From: Aaosphaeria pasadenensis
Lineage: Eukaryota; Ascomycota; Dothideomycetes; Pleosporales
Direction: 5' to 3'
Assembly: GCA_022813625.1 (NCBI GenBank)
Contig: JAKLMB010000011.1
Span: 248,001-312,000 of the forward strand
Length of the DNA: 64,000 nucleotides
Below, one piece after another: positions 33,575 to 43,152 of this stretch (its first letter is position 1; every line of letters starts with the position of its first letter). The notes beneath the pieces are model-generated. The model was not told the DNA's origin. It did no database searches and saw nothing but the letters and a program-made list of their open reading frames with translations. Position numbers and translations under genes: made by a program.

Positions 33575-34394
33575 TAGAACAGTTGCTGGCGCGAGAGGGT
33601 GTCGTCGAATGACCTGCCATTGTAAGTAGTGCTATTGGCACTCAGAGCTGTTCTGTCCTTCATGGCTAGTATATACCGTTTGGACTGCAGCATTGGGGGT
33701 CTTAGTAGGTAGTCACGCTTTGTGAAACCCATTGGAAATCCTCATTATGAACTGAATCTCAACTTATCAAAAAGGATCCTTCATTCCCATCCCTAATGCC
33801 ATCAGTGAGAGATGGGCACGGTGATTGATTGCACATGTAACGAATCGGTTCATCCCGCAAATATCTCGGAATGACCAGATCGACTCCCCTCTCTTGTGAA
33901 ATCTAAAATACGATGAAGATCTAGTGTGCTACCAGCACAAGAAAGCAGCAATAGCTCTTAAATGCTTAATCTAGTTCCAATAGATCGAAATTTGGGACAA
34001 ACTTCAGCGTCTGAATGAAAATGGTGGAGAAGTGAGACATAATATGAACCGTTTCGCTTACAATACCGTTATAGGCTATTTTGATGCATACGCCCCGTTG
34101 ACGGAGAGCCCAAAGAGATGGCCTCCGCCATCTAGATATATGGGATCCAAATTAGCTACATCTCAAAGTTACACTAAAGCGTTAGAGCATTCGTACGAGT
34201 AGTTATTTGCAGCAACATGCACGTGGTACATGGCAGGCATAAGTGATATATCAACATAGAGTGAACGACAACTCAATATACATGTTCTAAATGTCCTTAG
34301 GTCGCAGAGACGTCGATCTATAAAGCAAGATGCATCTGTGCGCAGAAACCATATTTCCGTACCCAAGCATACGATTCGAATTACTCAGTTCATT
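33575..34394. other. Intergenic, no supported gene
   Basis: 820 bp between two plus-strand genes, AT-rich. The right part is the AA9 promoter. Confidence 0.5.
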
Positions 34395-35357
34395 ATGATG
34401 TCCTCTTCCGTCCTACCTCTGGTCCTGCTCTTAGCAGCCAGCGTGAAAGCCCATGGGGGCGGAATGCACTACATCATTGACGGCGTAATTCACGACGGGT
34501 CCGCATCTCTCCTCCCCACCACCATGCACATCGAAAAGCTAACCTCCCCACAGCTACGACAGCCGCGTCCGCAACAACGAAAAAGGCACCATCCAGCGCT
34601 CCTGGACCTGGGACTCGATCCCCTGGGAGGAAAACGAATGGTGGTCCAACATCCCAGCCTTGACCTGCGGCGCCAACGGCACCGCCTGGGAGAAATCCTA
34701 CCATGCACCGCACCGCGCCGGTAGCATCGTGAGCATTAACTATACCCACCCTGAGCTCCCGGACTACCGCTTCGGCCACCAGCACGGCCCCATGTGCGCA
34801 TACCTTGCCGCGTGTCCGGACGAAGGGTGCGAGAAGGTCGACATCCACGCGCCGATTTGGTTCAAGATCTTCGAGAAGGGGTTGAAGAATGGGACGTGGC
34901 TTGATGGGTACTGGTACATGAAGGATGTGGAGAGCGGTGCGAATCTCGATGTTCAGACGCCGAAGTCGCTGAGGCCGGGGAAGTATCTTCTGAAGCATGA
35001 CATGCATAATCTCGAGACTGGATTTAATCAGTACTTCACAAATTGCGTTCAGCTTGATATCAGTGGTGAGGGAGATAAGCTTCCTGCGAAGGAGGAGCTT
35101 GTTTCATTCCCGCAGGCGTATGAGAAGGACTGGGGTAAGTGAAAACATGTGACTGGTGTATGGGCGAAAGGTGCATGGCTAATATAGTGATGACCTAGGT
35201 GTCAGTTTTCCACCTAAAGGCTCTGGAGCTGAGTGGTTTTATACAAAGAAGAACAATGAGGTCGTAAGTGTCGATCACTCAGAACTGATTTGTTGTTTCA
35301 TTCCTAAACTCTTTCCAGGTATATCCGCTTCCTGGGCCACCAATCTGGGAAGGTTAA
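34395..35357 (+). CDS. AA9 lytic polysaccharide monooxygenase
   Basis: Secreted copper enzyme of the AA9 family that oxidatively cleaves cellulose or related glucans. Four exons (34395-34498, 34554-35134, 35199-35263, 35319-35357) give 262 aa with no carbohydrate-binding module. Signal peptide 1-19 (two adjacent ATGs, first used) exposes His20 of AHGGGMHY as the N-terminal copper ligand. YDSRVRNN and TIQRSW are AA9-typical. The second copper His lies in FGHQHGPMCAYLAAC, which has one more residue than the usual HxGP. The region NQYFTNCVQLDI has Phe where the axial Tyr (QxY...C) normally sits. The last exon encodes VYPLPGPPIWEG, the usual family ending. The first donor is GTCCGC, a weak site, but the phase is right. 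Confidence 0.9.
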
Positions 35358-35726
35358 GACGGGAGAGCATACATTAGAGATGGACTTCAAGCTCCGTACG
35401 TGGCAGAGTCAAACACGGCGACTTGAAGTATACGATGAACATGTCGCAGGAATAGCGCAGGTTCATACCTTTTGCGAACATCAAACACGAAGTTTTATTT
35501 GTACATATGATAATCCCTGCTTTTTATATGTTGAATTACAGTCTGTTTCATTTTAGTGCTAAATTTGTGGGTTGATTGTGTTAATCCCAGAGAGCATATT
35601 GCATAGAAGGCTATCCTGATCATTTGTTCACTATGACTGAGTAAGCTCAATACATTAAACTATAGGCTCTTCCATTTTCATCTCATTGCATTCATATAAA
35701 TATCAATTCCTCAATTTAAGCCATGT
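35358..35726. other. Intergenic, convergent 3' flanks
   Basis: 369 bp between converging genes, AT-rich. No feature found. Confidence 0.5.
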
Positions 35727-36519
35727 CTACCAAGGATACTCTCCAGTATTATGCAAGAATCTCCCCGCCTCATCATCCCTCTTCCCCTCCAAAACATCCA
35801 CGAGCGGCCTCACGCTCTCCTCCGCGCTCCTCGCCCCCTTCTCCTTCGTATTATACGGTCCCAAATTAGAAACCGTGAACCCCGGATCATACGCAAACAC
35901 CTTGATTCCAAACTCCCCAAACTCGACGAACTGGCACGCGGTGACCATGTTGAGTGCAGCTTTGCTAGCACGATACTGAACCTCTTGCATCTTGTAGATT
36001 GGCGACGAGGAATCGAGACGCCTGTTGATGGAGCCCGCGCCACTTGATATGTTGATCACACGCCGGGAAGGGGACGTGGAGTTCTTGAGTAGAGGCAGGA
36101 ATGTCTCGCCGATTACCCACGGGCCGGTGGCATTCGTGTCGAAAGATGTGTTTAGCTGCTGCCTGGAGGAGCCGGGTACGACAGCAACAGCAGCGTTATT
36201 TACGAGAATGTCGAGCTTTCCATGGCTGTCTTTCACGGACGAGGCTGCGTTGGAGATTGTCTTGTCATCTGTTGCGTCGATGTGGATGAACTCAGCGGAT
36301 CCTGGGAGATTTCGAGATTGGAGATCCTTGAGAGCGGCATTGCCTTTTTCTGGGGATCGAGCTCCGAGGAAGACGTGGTAAGTTCCCTTGGACATGAGTT
36401 GGGCAGCAAGCTCAAATCCAATCCCGCTGTTGGCTGGGGCATGTTAGATGTGAGACCTTTGCTGGAGATGTGCGCTTACCGCCTGTGATCAGAACGAGTT
36501 TCTTTGCTGCTGCTGCCAT
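35727..36519 (-). CDS. Short-chain dehydrogenase/reductase
   Basis: Classical SDR oxidoreductase, 248 aa, the standard length. Exons 36519-36480 and 36433-35727; the 46-bp intron is phase 1 and splicing rebuilds the cofactor motif LVLITGANSGIGFELAAQL. NNAAVAVVPG is the NNAG-like motif. Catalytic Ser lies in RVINISSGAGS and the Tyr-Lys pair in QYRASKAALNM. FAYDPGFTVSNLG corresponds to the PG motif after the active site. The residues after the second beta-strand (GARS) suggest NADP(H) preference. Cytosolic, substrate unknown. It stands alone and is not obviously part of either cluster. Confidence 0.92.
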
Positions 36520-37473
36520 GATGTCTGTTTGTTTAACAAGACGTTGATGTTGAAGTGAAGTAGATGCAATGGCAGATGCATCACCATTCCTTTATACCTT
36601 GATTGAGAACTGTCTTACCCGATAACTCCGATTGCAAAGTGCAAAAACCAACGTTCAAAATCCTTGCCATAATAGCGAAAATACCGGATCAAATGGAGTT
36701 GCGGGACACCTTCAGTAGATTTTGCCTTATTTATTTCATTTCCATTTCTTGAATTAATTCGTTGAGTCCCTACTGTGAAGTCTTCGAACCATATCGCGTG
36801 AGAGGGTAGAGAACAGTAGCAGTTTTGCACTTTCATATCCTTCTAACTCCATTTGGCAATGTAAGGTTTCGGTGGGCGGCGTTAAGGCGAGGTATGTACG
36901 AAATGCACTACCGCCGAAGCTGCTTCTGTACTGAAAGATGACGTTTGTGAATAGACCGAGAGTGAGATGATCGATAGCCTGCCGCATAGTTTGCTCGCTT
37001 CTTTTTTATTCTCGTCATATTATGAGCTTTATGATACCTAGGTAGGTACCTAGGAAGGTAGATTGGCAACATGGACAGCTGAATTCGTCGAGGAATCTTG
37101 ATGAACTCCATCTTCAAGCACTACTTTGATACAATGATTGTAAAGTTTGCTGACAAGAACCTTCAAGATTAACTGGAACTTCTACTAAAGTTTATCACTT
37201 GAAAATATATTTACCGCCACACTGTCATGACTGCGTGAATGGTAACTACGAGTAATAGTGAATTGACCTAGACGTTCTTATCGATAGCGATCCGTGCCAC
37301 CACCAGGTTCCTTCCTCCTCTCCTCTTCCCTCTCCTAAACTCTTCACATCTACTCACGTTAATAACTACTCCATCATATATCACCTCTTAAAACTTGTTT
37401 ATCCTGAGTCGCGTAACCTTCATCTTTCAGGTATATGCGAAAATAATATCCTCATAATCATTTACATCCTGCA
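36520..37473. other. Intergenic, divergent spacer
   Basis: 954 bp between the SDR and the AT-hook gene, with one short palindromic repeat listed separately. A CT-rich stretch around 37311-37340 probably lies in the promoter or 5' UTR of the AT-hook gene. Confidence 0.5.
37035..37060. repeat. TACCTAGG/GGTAGGTA palindromic short repeat
   Basis: 26 bp made of overlapping TACCTAGGTA and GGTACCTAGG units, partly self-complementary. Similar ACCTAGGT words occur elsewhere in AT-rich spacers (near 24318). Confidence 0.55.
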
Positions 37474-38625
37474 ATGGCTCGCCGATCAACGGTGCGCGGC
37501 CCAGAGCCGAGCGCGACCCCATCGCGTACTCTCCACGGACGCGAGCCCAAGGACACTGTTGCTCCAGCTTCACCCATAACTACCGTAGCTCCTACACCTA
37601 AGAAGCGCGGTCGCCCGGCAAAATCAGAGCAAATCGCAAAGGAACCATTGAAAACAAAAGTCTCAAAACCGCGCGGCCGACCCAGCAAAGCGAAGAGTAC
37701 GCCGGTAGTTGCAGTACAGAGCAATGAGGCAGCACAGGAAGCTGCACCCAAGAGGCGAGGTCGACCGCCCAAGCTTGCATCAGAAGCCCCTGCGAAGCCT
37801 TCTGGTCGACCTGCTAAGGCAGCTCCACAGGACAAAGTGCAATCACCAGCGAAGCGTCGCGGCCGTCCTCCAAAAGCTGCGACGTCTGCGGTTGCCGGCC
37901 CCGCACGCATCACAAAGCGCGGTCGTCCTGCCAAAGCTACCCCGGTTGCTCCTCGGATCCCTCCTCATTTACGCTCGAAGCTTCGAACACGAGTTCCGAA
38001 GAAGGAAGCGCCTGTCGTAGTGGAAGAGAAACCAAAAAAGACAACAGGAAGAGGAAGAGGCCGCCCCAAGGCTGGAACTAAACCTGGGACTGCGGCGCAG
38101 GCAAAGAAGACAGCACGCGCAGCTGGCGTCACAAAACCCGCACCTCGACGTCGGCGCGGCTATGTCCCGTTCGACGTACCAAAGAAATTCGCCGCCCAGG
38201 TCCAGCAACTACTCCTCGATCTGGAGGCCGCCGAGCTTGCCTCTGACGAAGCTCGGGTTGATCAAGCTACGGACATGAATGGAGAAGAGGAGCAAGAACA
38301 GACTGGCGAGGTCGAGGAACAAGAAACTTCGGCTTCAAACACGTCGAGCGGTCCAACCGAGAAAGACGAGGTAGTTTTGGAAATCGAGGAGATACGCGAA
38401 GTCGTCGTAGAAGGCCCGCCAGCTGCAACGTTCTCTCCCAGTGTCGACAGTAACTCCATTCCTGACATTGATGGGGCTGCTGAAGGGCATTTGCATCAAC
38501 AGATTGAAGTGGAAATGATCACACAAAGCAACAAAATCCCGACCCCGGATGGATCACTCACACCTCTTGATGATCTTGAAGCCGGCTTCGACCAAGAATT
38601 GATCACTCCCACCTTGCTCGCTTAG
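37474..38625 (+). CDS. Multi-AT-hook nuclear protein
   Basis: 383-aa single-exon protein, probably a chromatin or DNA-architecture factor. The first ~200 residues are rich in Lys, Arg, Pro and Ala and contain six AT-hooks with an RGRP core (KKRGRPAK, KPRGRPSK, KRRGRPPK twice, TKRGRPAK, GRGRGRPK) plus one decayed copy (PSGRPAK). AT-hooks bind the minor groove of AT-rich DNA. A short basic block RRRRGYVPFDVPKKFAAQVQ (~225-245) leads into a predicted helix. The C-terminal ~120 residues are strongly acidic (EEEQEQTGEVEEQE), a charge split seen in some chromatin proteins. No other domain is visible, and the target is unknown. Confidence 0.87.
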   Translation: MARRSTVRGPEPSATPSRTLHGREPKDTVAPASPITTVAPTPKKRGRPAKSEQIAKEPLKTKVSKPRGRPSKAKSTPVVAVQSNEAAQEAAPKRRGRPPKLASEAPAKPSGRPAKAAPQDKVQSPAKRRGRPPKAATSAVAGPARITKRGRPAKATPVAPRIPPHLRSKLRTRVPKKEAPVVVEEKPKKTTGRGRGRPKAGTKPGTAAQAKKTARAAGVTKPAPRRRRGYVPFDVPKKFAAQVQQLLLDLEAAELASDEARVDQATDMNGEEEQEQTGEVEEQETSASNTSSGPTEKDEVVLEIEEIREVVVEGPPAATFSPSVDSNSIPDIDGAAEGHLHQQIEVEMITQSNKIPTPDGSLTPLDDLEAGFDQELITPTLLA

Positions 38626-39273
38626 CCTGGTTCCCGGGAGTTCATATGAAAAGTGAACGAATCTATGCATGACAATAAGAAGAACGAGAGCGATCTATGG
38701 TAGGCTTTGGCATTCTCCTTATGGTGCTGGCGTTTTGCTGGTTAGTTCCCCTTTACAGCTTCATGAAAAAGATACCCGGCGTTGGTGGTTAGCAGGATCG
38801 CTTGAGGCATACTCCTAATGATAGTAATTCTCTTCAATGATTCTCATATGCTACGGTAGGAAACAGGCTGTCAAATTGATTGTGTGTTGTAAACTACGAT
38901 ACCCTCTTCTCTGGTCAATCCATTCGTAGTGTTTAATGGACATCTTCGTCCCAAGATTTTGTCTGCACTCGCCCCTCCTTTTTCGCTAACCTGGCCGATG
39001 CAGCCCCAAAATCTTCCAGCACAGCCACTGAAAACACTTCACGTAAAGACTCATAACACTCAAAGCTGAAAAACACCAATACGAAAGAACTTACATGCTT
39101 GAATGCCAAGTCCACTAGCGCTCACTTCTCCATCTGATCGTACTATTTGAGTCACAGGCATCAAATACCCATGGCATAGCCCTAACTCGGCTCCGCCTTG
39201 ATAGTTCTAATAAGATCGCAGGATCCTTTCTTTTCTCGGTTCCATTCAACATATACATAGAATTTCACAAGAG
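38626..39273. other. Intergenic, no supported gene
   Basis: 648 bp between two plus-strand genes. Nothing further is recognised. Confidence 0.5.
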
Positions 39274-40514
39274 ATGGATTCCACATATGATATGGACGTC
39301 GACATGGACGCTCCAACCACATCTACAGCATCAAACACAATGACTTCACAGCCCTTTCCACATCATTCGACAACATCTGATTACATCCCACTTAGTCTCT
39401 CAGAACCGCAAAGCACACATCCACCAACACACAACATCTCATCAGCAATGGAAACCGGTCCCCTGGGAGGATCCATCCCACCACCGCCAACCACCAAAGA
39501 ATCCCTCAAAGCCGCCCGCGACGCCGAGCGCAAGCGCAACCGGCAGGCGGCGCTCCTCAAAAAAGGCATGCCATCCGATCCCGCCCTCCAAGAAGAATGG
39601 CACCGCACGCGCAAAGAGCAAGGCCTCGCTTCGATGACGCCCTCGCAGCGGGACTTCCTAGCCCGCAAACAGGAAGACAAGGCGTGGCGCGAGGAGCACA
39701 AGACGGAGATCCGGCGGGCGAGGCGGGAGAGGAAGAAGTTGAGGGTCAGGGCGGAAGCGGCCGGGAAGGTGGAGGCGAGGTGTTGTATTTTCTTTCATAC
39801 GATGGATCAGTGGGATCCGTCGATATTTGAGCCGGGGAGGGTTTATGTGAGGTTGCATTCTGGGTTTGATGTTGATGAGTGAGTTTTTCTCCCCCCTTCT
39901 TGATTCTTATTGGGAGTTGTGGGGGGTTGTAAAGTGGAATTGTATCTTTTATTAACGTTTGGTATAGTTCCCATCTCTTCGCCATCGCAGACGCCCATCC
40001 CGTCTTCTGCGCAGAGCTCGAAAAAGTCGAAGTCGGCTCCGTGCAAGTCAAGCTGGGATCCAAAGTCACAGATGCAGGCGCCCTCGCGGTCGCGAGGTCA
40101 TGTCCCAACCTCGTGAGCCTGACTTTTAACTTCGGGGTCCAGGTCAGCGACCAAGCGTGCATAGAGATATTGCGAACGTGCGAAGACCTCGACACGCTGA
40201 CGGTCACGGGTCACGATTCGCAGCACGGTGTTATTACGGATGCGCTTATCAATGCGCTTCTCGAGGATCCGGGGCTGGGGGAGAATCTAGAGACGTTGGT
40301 GCTGGTTCACCAGGACGTTACGAGGGCGCTGGTGGAGCAGTTAAGTAAGGCGAGGCCGGAACTTGAGATTATTGAGGGGAATAGGCAAGTACAAATTGTC
40401 ACGTGGGAGGACGGTGCGATTGTTAGAATACATCTTCTCTCTAAGGGGTGTGCGGTGTTTGCGGATTATGGGAGGATTACTCCGGTGGATTCGGAGATGA
40501 TGATCGATGATTGA
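39274..40514 (+). CDS. Leucine-rich-repeat-like protein with basic helical N-terminus
   Basis: Two exons, 39274-39878 and 39968-40514, joined across an 89-bp intron (GTGAGT, TATAG acceptor), give 383 aa. The first ~75 residues are low-complexity Ser/Thr/Pro. Residues ~75-165 are highly charged and helical (SLKAARDAERKRNRQAALLKK, then RRARRERKKLRVRAEAAG). The C-terminal half carries degenerate leucine-rich repeats: VTDAGALAVARSCPNLVSLTF, CIEILRTCEDLDTLTV, ITDALINALL, LETLVLVH. This layout fits an RNI-type or F-box-like fungal protein, although no F-box is visible. The junction DVDDSHLFAIADAHPVF keeps frame. Function unknown. Confidence 0.78.
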
Positions 40515-40659
40515 TTTAGCGGTTGCACGGGATGAGGAAGGAGTAGTATACGATACCCGTGGGAGTTAAAAGGTTGGAGTAATAGATAATTACACACGCA
40601 GACCAAAAGATACACAGCACAAGCAATGTCACGAATTGCATCAAATCCATTCATACGAA

Positions 40660-42198
40660 CTACAAAATAGCGAACTTCCTCAATCCAAATCTAACACCAT
40701 AGAACAACGAAGCACCAATACATCCCAGGAGTGGAAGTCCATAAACCCCCAAACCAATGAAAATACCCTGTTCGAAGAACCCCAACGCAATCCATTCTGC
40801 CCTTTTAGCTTCTTGGATAGGTTGCGTCGCAGCATCCAGTAGAGCCTGTCCAGACTTGACATCTCCATTCAGTGCCCTTCTGATCTGCTCGGAGGCTTTA
40901 TTGGTGGATTGCGAAGCAAAGGCCGGAGCTGCTCGCGTGAAGTGCTCGACTGTGTATCTCTTCTCCAGATCGAATGGATGGAAGAGCGGCGCTATTGGTC
41001 CGAGGAGCAATTGCGCGGGTACGTGGTTGACGAACGAGACTTCAGACGCCACATATTGATCTAAGTACTTCGCATGCGCAGCTTCAGCGAAGAAGTACGC
41101 CGTGCTCAGGCGGCCAGATGCTGTGACTAGGTCTATAGCGTGTTCCAGCGACGTGAACGTCGATACGGCGAGAACCGGTGCGGAGATCTTGTCTGGTATG
41201 GAGACGATTTTGTTGGTTTTGCTGGTCAAGTCGACGATCGCACCGAGTTGACCGCTGGTTATGACATTAGAGTGCCAGTTGGCATTGCTCTTGAGGGACT
41301 CTATCTGCGCAGCGACGTGGTCTTTCGGCTTTGAAGCAGAGCCATTTGCTTGATTGGATTGCGTTGTGATATAGGGGATGGCACTGCGAATCAAGGCCTC
41401 TAAGAATTCTTTCTTCACAAATTCATTGATGAGGACAATGTCGGGTGCGTAACGAGAGGTTCCTCGAAGAGCAAATCTTGCAGCAGCTAAGTGTTCGGCT
41501 GCTGCAGTTAGGTCTGCACTCCTATCGACAACCGCAACTACACTGGCGTTCGCCGAAACAAGATGAGCATTTTGAGGTTGAATGTCATTGCTCGGTGTTT
41601 GGACGACTTCAAGGCACTCTTGCAATGCATTCTGATTTGGTGTAGATGTTATGGCAGCGAATGAGTTCTGACTTAGTGCCGGAGGAAGAATAGTTCGTAA
41701 AAGCGCAGGTATTTGTCGCAAACTGCTTTCGAGCTGACCCCCCGAGTTAGTCTTGAATTTCACTTGAAGTCATCGAATTATGTATCTTACTTTCAAGAGT
41801 ACACAATTTCCGGCCGCTATCGCCGCGCTCAATGGAGCGATGACGGACAAAAAAGGCGTGTGTCCCAAGTCAGGCTCGATGTAAACCAGTCCCCACGGTT
41901 CCCGACGATCCAATGTATCGATGCCCTTCGAAGTTCGATACTCGTATTCCAATTCTTTCTTCGGGTCTAGTGATTGGTAATGGTCTTTCACTATCGACAA
42001 AGCAACTGCGACTTCAGTTCTTGCCTCGGAACTAGATACTGATGTATCTTTCTGGATAGCCTCTTTGATTTGCGAAGCATTGCTTCTAAGCGCATCATGT
42101 AGAGCTTTTAGCTCGGACTGTTTAAAAAAGACGTTACGGCATTGATCTGTTCGTGCTGTCGCTTGCAGTTGTGCAACAATTACATCGGAATTTGTCAT
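40660..42198 (-). CDS. Aldehyde-dehydrogenase-like protein lacking both catalytic residues
   Basis: ALDH-fold protein of 493 aa; exons 42198-41791 and 41733-40660 with a 57-bp phase-0 intron (GTAAGA, GACTAAC, GTCAG). WGLVYIEPDLGHTPFLSVIAPLSAAIAAGNCVLLK resembles the ALDH3-type N-terminal half. The catalytic Glu region (ELGG) reads VSANAS. The catalytic Cys region (GQTCVAPDYV) reads GTSRYAPDIV, so Arg sits where Cys should be. Classical dehydrogenase activity is therefore not expected. The C-terminal ~35 residues form a hydrophobic segment (GIFIGLGVYGLPLLGCIGAS) that could be a membrane anchor. It shares a divergent promoter with the 120-aa gene, and that promoter holds a copy of the cluster element. 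It may be a marginal cluster member. Confidence 0.85.
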
Positions 42199-42616
42199 TT
42201 TGATTTTGGGTGTCTTTCGCTCCCGTGCGATGTTGTTTGGTGGCACGATACTGCGAGGAGAGAAGGTGGAATGAAGATGACGGGACGCAGCGGGCCCGAC
42301 TCTGTATATTTCGATAGAAATATCGAACAATCGTACAACATACGCGTACTGACGAGGACAACTCGGTCTCACGTGAGTATTTGGAGGGTTGCGCTCGGGA
42401 ACGGGAGGAGTGGACGCGGGTGTATGTCCTCCCCCACATTACGAGGACTCCACCAATGCACCCCAAATGCCCTAGACAAGCCTGCAGTGGGTAAACCCCA
42501 GGCCTGGAGCTGCTGTCTTGTTCGATGTTAACTATGCGACTTCATATCTAAGGATTTCAACATTCTCATCACTTTGACAATCCTTTCTTCTTACTACACG
42601 ATATCCTACAGGCACC
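42199..42616. promoter_or_regulatory. Divergent promoter, ALDH-like and 120-aa gene
   Basis: 418 bp between opposed start codons. It contains the leftmost copy of the shared cluster element (42425-42446). Confidence 0.5.
42425..42446 (-). promoter_or_regulatory. Cluster element copy F
   Basis: On the minus strand this reads CCTCGTAATGTGGGGGAGGA followed by CA. It matches copy E (45681-45700) at 13 of 15 core positions and the best copy A (54461-54500) at 11 of 15. Confidence 0.5.
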
Positions 42617-43036
42617 ATGTCCGTCACAACGACTGCAAATCCGGCGACGTATCAAATCCGCACTGTGCTGGCCGACTATGATCTCCACCACTCTGGATCA
42701 ACGGACACATTGCTCAACGATCATCGGGCTCCTTCAAACATAGATAACAGCGGAAATCCACCACACTGGACGACCGACCACCGTCGTGTTCCTGCGTATC
42801 GACCCGTCAACACCGAGTTGGATCAGAGTCAGCGAAGAGTGTACTCGAGCGGAATTGAGAGGGCATTTATCACAGTCATGTTCTCTGGTGTATTTTTAGA
42901 GGCGGTGAGTCAACTTTGCATGGATAACGTGGATTATAGACCCTGATGGTGGTTATTGCAGAGCGCGGCGAAACTTTGGAGGTATACTTTAGGAAGGGCT
43001 TGGGATGTTCGCTACAATATTGGAGGCGAATGGTAG
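42617..43036 (+). CDS. Small protein of unknown function, 120 aa
   Basis: Exons 42617-42904 and 42962-43036 are joined by a 57-bp intron (GTGAGT, TTGCAG acceptor), phase 0, giving 120 aa. The N-terminal ~75 residues are hydrophilic with many His, Asp, Asn and Pro. YSSGIERAFITVMFSGVFLEASAAKLWRYTLGRAWDVRYNIGGEW forms the C-terminal part, with one moderately hydrophobic segment that could be an amphipathic helix or short membrane segment. No family is recognised. The clean intron and good codon continuation support a real gene. It is divergent from the ALDH-like gene, and their shared promoter carries a cluster element, so co-expression with the aromatic cluster is possible. Confidence 0.65.
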
Positions 43037-43152
43037 ATTAGAATGCGGCAATACACAATTATACGCAAAACGAGCAATAAACATTTGAATTTGATACCAT
43101 GAATTTGGACGCTATGAACTATTCGTCGAAGCTACATGACTCCACTGCTACC

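Noticed and set aside
34918..34935. Match to the cluster element (GGATGTGGAGAGCGG) inside the AA9 gene
   Set aside because: It lies in coding sequence (Lys-Asp-Val-Glu-Ser) and lacks the left TCGG half.
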